Shown here: in pieces, positions 58,040 through 64,000 of the stretch
Layout: each line of letters opens with the position of its first letter
Numbering within the stretch: position 1 is the first letter of the stretch
Source of the DNA: Megachile rotundata
Lineage: Eukaryota > Arthropoda > Insecta > Hymenoptera > Megachilidae
Assembly: GCF_050947335.1 (NCBI RefSeq)
Contig: NC_134993.1
Location: forward strand, 15,376,001 to 15,440,000
Direction of reading: 5' to 3'
Length of the DNA stretch: 64,000 nt
Notes under the pieces: model-generated
Database searches by the model: none
The model's input: only the letters and a program-made list of their open reading frames with translations
Told to the model about the DNA's origin: nothing
Program-made: the position numbers and the translations under genes

Positions 58040-58500
58040 GAGGCAGACATTTCATGGCGGACATTTAAAAGCAGCCATTTCATGGCGGACATTTAATGGC
58101 AGCCATTTCATGGCGGTCATTTAAAGGCAGCCATTTCATGGTGGACATTTAAGGTCAGCCATTTCATGGCGGTCATTTAAAGGCAGCCATTTCATGGTGG
58201 ACATTTAAGGTCAGCCATTTCATGGCGGACATTTAAGAGCAGCCACTTCATGACTGACGTTTAAAGGCAGCCATTTTATGGCGGACATTTAAGAGCAGCC
58301 ACTTCATGACTGACGTTTAAAGGCAGCCATTTCATGGCGGACATTTAAAGGCAGCCACTTCATGGCGGACATTTAAAGGCAGCCACTTCATGGCGGTCAT
58401 TTAAAGGCAGCCACTTAATGGCGGTCATTTAAAGACAGCCACTTCATGGCGGTCATTTAAAGGCAGTCATTTCATGGCGGTCATTTAAAGGCAGCCATTT
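58040..58500 (+). repeat. 28-bp tandem repeat (GGCAGCCATTTCATGGCGG)
   Basis: About 16 copies of GGCAGCCATTTCATGGCGGA or its GTCATTTAAA continuation, 28 bp each. CCATTTCATGG and GCCAT...ATGGC arms make each unit partly self-complementary. CATGGCGG is YY1-like. Confidence 0.93.
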
Positions 58501-59389
58501 TGTCTTCGTTTTCTTAAATTACACTTTCGTCATATAAAAAGGATATTAAGATTATATATTTTAGTTAAGGCACTACAAACTGTTTTGTTTTATTAAATTC
58601 AATTTAATACTTCAATATAAAGTTCTGAAGCGTATCTTCATGTCTTAAAAAGAATAAATGAAAAGAATAAAAAATAAAGAACTATAAAAGTATCGAAGGA
58701 GAAGGAAGTCAGCAGATAGCGAAAGTAGCCGGCAGACGAGAAATTTTTCTACGTAAGATAATATTTATTTGACTAGTAGTAGATTCTGTAGGGAAAAGCT
58801 TAAGGGTAGCTCGGAGAGGGTCGCGCGTCTCGATCAGACTCGGGTTGTATCCCCCTATCCCGGTGGCCACCCGCAGTAAATCGCAGAATTTCCCTAAACT
58901 GTGGAAATCGGGACTACAGACACGCGATCGACCGATACTGCTAGACTTTAAGAATATTTTCAACGACTGAAATTGATTTCGGATGGAAATTCTCTTTTTA
59001 TTTCCCCTTGGGTAGTTCTTCGTAGAGCATAACCAGGTGCAAGTTCAGCTACGAGAAACGATAATAAAGTTTAATTGTAAACGCGACGACCGCGATCGAT
59101 AGTGCGATTATTATTACTACTACTGCAATATAAATATATATATATTATTATATAATGAAATACAATGATATATATTTATCGAATATTTATTGAGCAAAGG
59201 ATAGCACACTGTGTAGTATTTGGTTGTACAAAACGTAGGCGAGGCGAAAGGGATTTTTGGTTGGGTCGCAGGGTTGCAATTTTATAAACTTTTATTTTAG
59301 ATACACTACGCACAATTACTGTTTTAAAACCCTCATAACCTCTTTCGGGGGTGAAAAGGAAATATTAACACATGTGTGTACCTCTATGA
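58501..59389. other. AT-rich sequence, possibly transcript 3' end
   Basis: Contains AATAAA at 59063 and a long TATATATATATTATTATATAA stretch at about 59130. No coding exon recognised. Confidence 0.35.
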
Positions 59390-59899
59390 CCACATGTGTG
59401 TTACTTCACACATGTGACAGAAGATTGACTGGTTTCCTTTCAGTTATTTTACGTAGATTGCTTTAAAAAAATTATCACACAAAGAAAATATTAAATGTAT
59501 TATTATTTTCGTTTGCTTTTTATATATTGCACATGTGTGATCATTCATCGTACATCATTTCATGAATCCACACATCATTTCAAGAATTCAAGTCTTTTTA
59601 AATTAATTCTCCAAAAAGAATAATTACAGCCAAGATCACTAATGGCCACATGTGTGTGGTACTTCACACATGTGACCAAAGATTGACTGGTTTCCTTTCA
59701 GTTATTTTACGTAGATTGCTTTAAAAAAATGATCACACAAAGAAAATATTAAATGTATTATTATTTTCGTTTGCTTTTTATATATTGCACATGTGTGATC
59801 ATTCATCGTACATCATTTCATGAATCCACACATCATTTCAAGAATTCAAGCCTTTTTAAATTAATTCCCCAAAAAGAATAATTTTGCCAAGATCAAAAA
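59390..59899 (+). repeat. 256-bp direct duplication with ACACATGTG palindromes
   Basis: Two nearly identical copies start with CCACATGTGTG at 59390 and 59646. Each contains TTCACACATGTGAC, GATTGACTGGTTTCCTTTCA, TATTGCACATGTGTGATCAT and CATCATTTCATGAATCCACA. The copies differ at only a handful of positions, so the duplication is recent. Confidence 0.93.
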
Positions 59900-60240
59900 T
59901 GTCGAAAGACGAATTGCAACCCTCAGGAGCCCCAAGTTAGTGAGCAAAAGAGTAAAGAGCACGAAAGACTTGGCAAAAAGGAAGCTGAAGAGTATTTTCG
60001 TCTCACGATCCTTTTTTTTACGATTGTGAACGAGGTTCATGTTATATATCAGGGATTAGACTAAATAGTATAATACGAGGGCAAAAGAAATTAAACAGAA
60101 AAAAAAGAAGAGGTGGTTGGCCTTGATAACCGAGGGAGGGCTGTGACAAAGGTGGTGATAGTGGTAACCGGAAGGGGTGAGCGTAGTAATCTCTGTGGAA
60201 AGAGTGGTTAATTTCAGTTAAAAACTAGCGTATCCGAAAG
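59900..60240. other. Unique sequence, nothing recognised
   Basis: AT-rich on the left and G-rich around 60110-60180. No exon or RNA gene. Confidence 0.4.
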
Positions 60241-60470
60241 AGGAGCTGATTCTGAACAAAATTTCCCTTTGCGAAAATTCGATCTGAAGCTCCGTTTCTG
60301 AATTATTAAGAAAAAACACTGGGACCAATGGGAGCGCGTGGATTTCGCGCGCTCGGCCGCTGCGCGCGCATCGCGGCTCCCATTGGTCCCAGCGTTTTTT
60401 CTTAATAACTCAAAAACGGAGCTTCGGATCGAATTTCTGCAAAGGGAAATTTTGTTCAGAATAAACTCCT
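60241..60470. repeat. 230-bp foldback (MITE-like inverted repeat)
   Basis: Arms at 60241-60335 and 60376-60470 are reverse complements over about 95 bp with few mismatches: GGGACCAATGGGAGC against GCTCCCATTGGTCCC, and AGGGAAATTTTGTTCAGAAT matching CTGAACAAAATTTCCCT. The centre, near 60355, is a GC-rich CGCGCGCTCGGCCGCTGCGC. There is no transposase and no clear target-site duplication. Confidence 0.85.
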
Positions 60471-61445
60471 CCTAATTTCTGGAACACTGGTTTCTGCACA
60501 TCGGTTAACTTTCTCGGACTCTTTTATAAATCAAAATATATGAAATTTTAGAGAAGTCTGGAGTTCGAAGGGTTAACGAATTGAATTTATTTAAGATAGT
60601 TTATAGAACATTATACACTGTTTGTTTTTTCTTGACCCTTAACGGGGGTTTCCAAAACATTTTGGTTTGATTTCTACGACAGTTTTTGCGATTGCACCCT
60701 CTTTCTTCAGGGTCGATTTCGTAAAGACTTTAATGCTTAAGAAACCTGTTGTGATAAGCGTGGAGAAAGCTCCGCCCGCGGTTTGGGGAAGCCCAAAATT
60801 AACGAGAGAGAAGCGAGAGAAAAATTATAAAAATCCGGGAGGTAACCGACCTTGAAGCTGGCAACCCTCCGACGAAGGGACAATTTGTCACCTTACCGCG
60901 CCAATTATACGTTGTGTCCATACTGTCTCAATTAATATAATGTATTATATTATATATATAATATATATATTATATATATATCCGACAATATTGATTATTA
61001 AAAATTCTTAATATATAAAAGAGGAAAAGAGTTGGACTTCGATGGAAAATCCTTTATCCTGCCTCGATCGGTAACTTCTTTTGTAAATACCTTTCTTATA
61101 TCTTAATTGATTCGTTGATTTTATTTTCCTTATTTGAGACAAATTTTTAATGAATTATACAAGATTTCTTTTTTGAATTATGTTTTGTCAAATGTGGAAA
61201 CAGCTGATGGTAAGAATTAAATGTCTGTCGGTAAGTAGATTATTGTAAGTTGTATAAATTAATAATTTAATAAATATCACGGTAAAAGTACATTCTATGT
61301 GTATTCATTTCGAAAATTCTCCTTGACACCTTAATTGATAAGAAAATGATGTATAAAAGCATTGCATGAAAGCTTTGTTTTGTGTTCTTATCCTATGAGA
61401 TTACTAGATCGATAATATCGAAAGGGGTCGGTAAAATTAATATTT
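60471..61445. other. AT-rich sequence with an AT microsatellite
   Basis: A TATATATATAATATATATAT tract lies at about 60948-60980. AATAAA lies at 61269. No exon recognised. Confidence 0.4.
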
Positions 61446-61449
61446 GAGT

Positions 61450-61550
61450 CACTGCCATCTAGTGGATGTGGTTTTGAAGCTTCTTCTGGTAGCAGGATCG
61501 CAGAAACGCGAAGAAGGTATTCGGAGTAAGAAGGTGGCCGCCTTTGAAAC
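61450..61550 (+). repeat. Diverged copy of the GTATCCGGAGTAAGAGGTGG element
   Basis: GCCATCTAGTGG at 61454-61465 fits the CTCF core consensus. It is followed by CTGGTAGCAGGATCGCAGAA and GAAGGTATTCGGAGTAAGAA, a diverged version of the sequence at 62547-62648. Confidence 0.7.
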
Positions 61551-61579
61551 AAAAGAAAATTCAAGTTAATAAACAATTA

Positions 61580-62450
61580 ATTGTGCACTCCTTTCCTAAG
61601 CCTAATTTATGCACTTTCATAATTAAAAAATGATCCACAATTCATCAGCTATTTTCCAGCACAAAATTTGTCATGATCTGCAATAAAAATAATTATTTAA
61701 CCTCAACACTGTATGAACACAATCTATTTTCACAATTAATTAATTATACAGTTGTACCACCTAATATATGCATCTTCATAATTAAAAAATGATTCACAGT
61801 TCATTAGCTACTTTTCCAGCACACAATTTGTCACGATCTGCAATAAAAATAATTATTTAACCTCAACACTATATAACTTCAACTAATTTTCATAATTAAT
61901 TAATTGCACACTTATACCACCTAATATATGCATCTTCATAATTAAAAAATGATCCACAATTCATTAGCTATTTTCCAGCACACAATTTGTCAGAATCTGC
62001 AATAAAAATAATTATTTAACCTCAATCTATTTTCACAATTAATTAATTGCACAGTTATACCACCTAATATATGCACTTTCATAATTAACAAATGGTCCTC
62101 AATTCATTAGCTATTTTCCAGCACACAATTTGTCATGATCTGCAATAAAAATAATTATTTAACCTCAACCTATTTTCATAATTAATTAATTGCACACTTA
62201 TACCACCTAATATATGCATTTTCATAATTAAAAAATGATCCACAATTCATTAGCTATTTTCCAGCACAGGATTTGTCACGACCTGCAATAAAAATAATTA
62301 TTTAACCTCAACACAATATAAACTCAATCAATTTTCACAATTAATTAATTGCACAGTTATACCACCTAATATATGCACTTTCATAATTAAATTATAATCT
62401 ATGCTTCATTACAAATTTTTTCATATATAATTTGTTAAGATTTCCATCGT
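61580..62450 (+). repeat. 142-160 bp AT-rich tandem repeat, six copies
   Basis: TGATCCACAATTCATTAGCT recurs at 61631, 61790, 61950, 62093 (variant), 62235 and, diverged, at about 62394. Each unit has CACACAATTTGTCACGATCT, GCAATAAAAATAATTATTTA and ACCACCTAATATATGCA. The array forms the outer part of the left arm of the inverted repeat centred near 63000. Confidence 0.92.
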
Positions 62451-63670
62451 GGTTATTGAATTATTAAAAGTCTTCTCTGAGCGGTATACTTGTATGCTTT
62501 TGTTAGGCTTCCATAAAATCTGTTCGTAAAAGTGGAAATTTTTGGTGGCGCCATCTAGCGGACGGGTACCAGGAGCTACTTTTTGTAACAGGATCACAGG
62601 AAAGCGAGGAGGTATCCGGAGTAAGAGGTGGTTTCCCGCGAAATTTGTGCGCATGCGCGGCCGGAGAGGTGTACCTGCCCGCGCATGCGCAGTAGCGTTC
62701 CTGTACAGTATACTATACTGTTATATACACTCGAAAAATCATTAATTACTCCTTTAATCAGCACAATTTAAACACTTTTATGATTGAAGAATGTTCTATG
62801 AACCTTCAGCTAATTTCTCATATACTATTTGTTCGGATTTTGTTCGTAATTAATTAATTATAAGCAATCTTCCGCAAGCACCGACGCTAGTAACTGCGCA
62901 TAATACCGCCTCCGTGTTTTATTTATTTCTCAATTATTAGCAACAATATACATACTTTCAAGCTTAAAGAATCTTTCTCTGTCCTTTCTGAAGAAGACGC
63001 AATCATTTTTGCATACATTTGACGCGTAATTAATGAGTTATTAATTTTTCTTTAATGGGGTGTCATGCGCATCGAAGTATATTTCGTAATAATTATTATT
63101 CTTTATTTACGAACAAATTCTGCACAAATTTGGTACTGGAAGATAGCAAATGATCTCAAACTAATTTTCCAATCATAAAAGTGTGTAAATTATTCGCAGG
63201 TAATTAGTAATTAATTATTCTTTTAACGAGTGGTTTCCTTGCGTCTGATTGGCTGCCATCTTGGATAGTCACGCCTCTAGCCTTGTGCGCATGCGCGACC
63301 CTGCGCCGCTGGCAGCCTCGGCCGCGCATGCGCACTGCGTCTAACTGCAGCGCATGCGCACAAATTTGGCGGGAAACCACCTCTTTACTCCGGATACCTC
63401 CTCGCTTTCCTGTGATCCTGTTACAAAAGTAGCTCCTGGTACCCGTCCGGCGGACCAAAATGTCAATACTTTTACTGTTACCAACCGAGTTTTCAGAAAT
63501 GACAAAACTTATTCCCAAAAGAGATTCTTTATAATTCATTAACTAAAACTGAAATCTTAACAAATAATATATGAAAAAATTCGTAATGAATCGTAGATCA
63601 AGTTTTAATTATGAAAATGCATAAATTAGGTGGCATAACTGTGTAATTAATTAATTATCGAAATTAATTG
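62330..63670. repeat. Large inverted repeat centred near 63000 with NRF-1/Ewg-type sites
   Basis: The left arm reads (62547-62660) GGCGCCATCTAGCGG, GGGTACCAGGAGCTACTTTT, GGAGGTATCCGGAGTAAGAG, TTTCCCGCGAAATTTGTGCG. The right arm (63351-63460) gives the reverse complement: GCGCACAAATTTGGCGGGAA, CTCCGGATACCTCCTCGCTT, AGTAGCTCCTGGTACCCGTC. Further out, TGCTTCATTACAAATTTTTT at about 62402 matches the complement of 63570-63600. GCGCATGCGC occurs five times: about 62649, 62682, 63287, 63323 and 63350. No transposase is visible. Confidence 0.85.
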
Positions 63671-63849
63671 CATTTATTTTGCAGGGGTAATAACTAATTA
63701 TTTTTGGCAAAAATCCTAACAAATGTTATATCAAAAAATTGGTAATGAATCAGGGATTGAATATTAATTATAAAAGTGTACATATTGTTTCTAGAAAAGG
63801 AGTTTCATTGGCATGTATTCTCTGTATTTTGAATGGCTCGTGAAGACCT

Positions 63850-63930
63850 TTTCTTGCTCCGGATACCTCCTCGCTTTTCTGCGCTCCTGTTACTAAGAGT
63901 AGCTCCTGATACCCGTCCAATAGATGGCGT
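63850..63930 (-). repeat. Fourth, reverse-oriented copy of the GTATCCGGAG element
   Basis: CTCCGGATACCTCCTCGCTT, then GTAGCTCCTGATACCCGTCC and ATAGATGGCGTT, the reverse complement of the element at 61450 and 62547. GCCATCTATTGG on the minus strand differs by one base from the CTCF-like core at 61454. Confidence 0.8.
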
Positions 63931-64000
63931 TGAATTTTATGAATGAAAAATCTTATTCATTATAATAATCTCTGAACTATACATACTATAATAAAATTAT

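Noticed and set aside
58780..58880. Possible tRNA-like stretch (ctcgggttgtatcccc)
   Set aside because: I could not place an acceptor stem, D-arm and anticodon arm around it, so it is not called.
1..64000. CRISPR-like direct repeats
   Set aside because: The repeats are contiguous minisatellites without unique spacers, in a eukaryotic intronic context.

Overview
This window is animal nuclear DNA, most likely from an insect and plausibly a hymenopteran (bee or wasp). It is AT-rich and intron-dominated, has no operons or prokaryotic genes, and is crowded with minisatellites. The order-level guess rests on the insect-like NFI protein and the general sequence style, and is an inference.

One gene can be supported: a plus-strand Nuclear factor I gene (NfI, CTF/NF-I family). 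Ten coding exons spread over 41 kb join in phase: 10577-10768, 11901-12084, 22636-22689 (probable cassette), 22798-22896, 28163-28303, 34439-34582, 48989-49176, 50485-50847, 50904-51138 and 51288-51523 (stop). Together they encode 611 residues. They cover the C-terminal two thirds of the DNA-binding domain, an alternatively spliced linker, a Ser/Pro-rich transactivation region with the family's MLPPPPP-PMARPV signature, and a polyglutamine-containing C-terminus. The start codon and the first exon(s), which encode the basic N-terminal part of the DNA-binding domain, were not found and presumably lie upstream of the window. A long 3' UTR probably follows the stop.

Most of the rest of the window is tandem repeats. 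The dominant family is a GC-rich 15/16-bp minisatellite with core ACGCGTGGTAATTC (an MluI site in almost every unit). It forms about 17 arrays of 0.7-1.6 kb at 1-719, 15.6-16.6, 18.1-19.1, 21.4-22.5, 24.0-25.2, 26.7-27.9, 28.6-30.2, 31.2-32.4, 33.7-34.4, 35.8-37.1, 41.4-42.6, 43.9-44.6, 46.5-47.5, 49.5-50.2 and 55.4-56.1 kb, with a related 47-bp family at 5.2-6.2 kb. All arrays read in the same orientation except those at 18.1 and 55.4 kb. Because the 15-bp unit is a multiple of three and both unit lengths lack stops on one strand, the arrays produce many long but spurious reading frames. Other tandem families have periods of 28, 32, 50, 92, 149, 155, about 125-136, about 142-160, 160, about 200 and 256 bp.

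The most interesting signals are in the RNA and DNA structure. (1) The 5' splice site of the 99-nt NfI exon has an exact 17-nt inverted copy 147 nt into the intron, plus a nearby direct decoy copy that can pair with the same inverted copy, giving two competing hairpins next to a probable cassette exon. (2) There are long hairpins just inside the intron after exon 48989-49176 and in the last intron. (3) Two minisatellite arrays at 15.6 and 18.1 kb are inverted duplicates of each other. (4) A dyad of about 1.3 kb centred near 63.0 kb carries five GCGCATGCGC (NRF-1/Ewg-type) palindromes, E2F-like sites and CTCF-like motifs. (5) A 230-bp foldback lies at 60.24-60.47 kb. No tRNA, rRNA, CRISPR array, transposase or viral gene was recognised.
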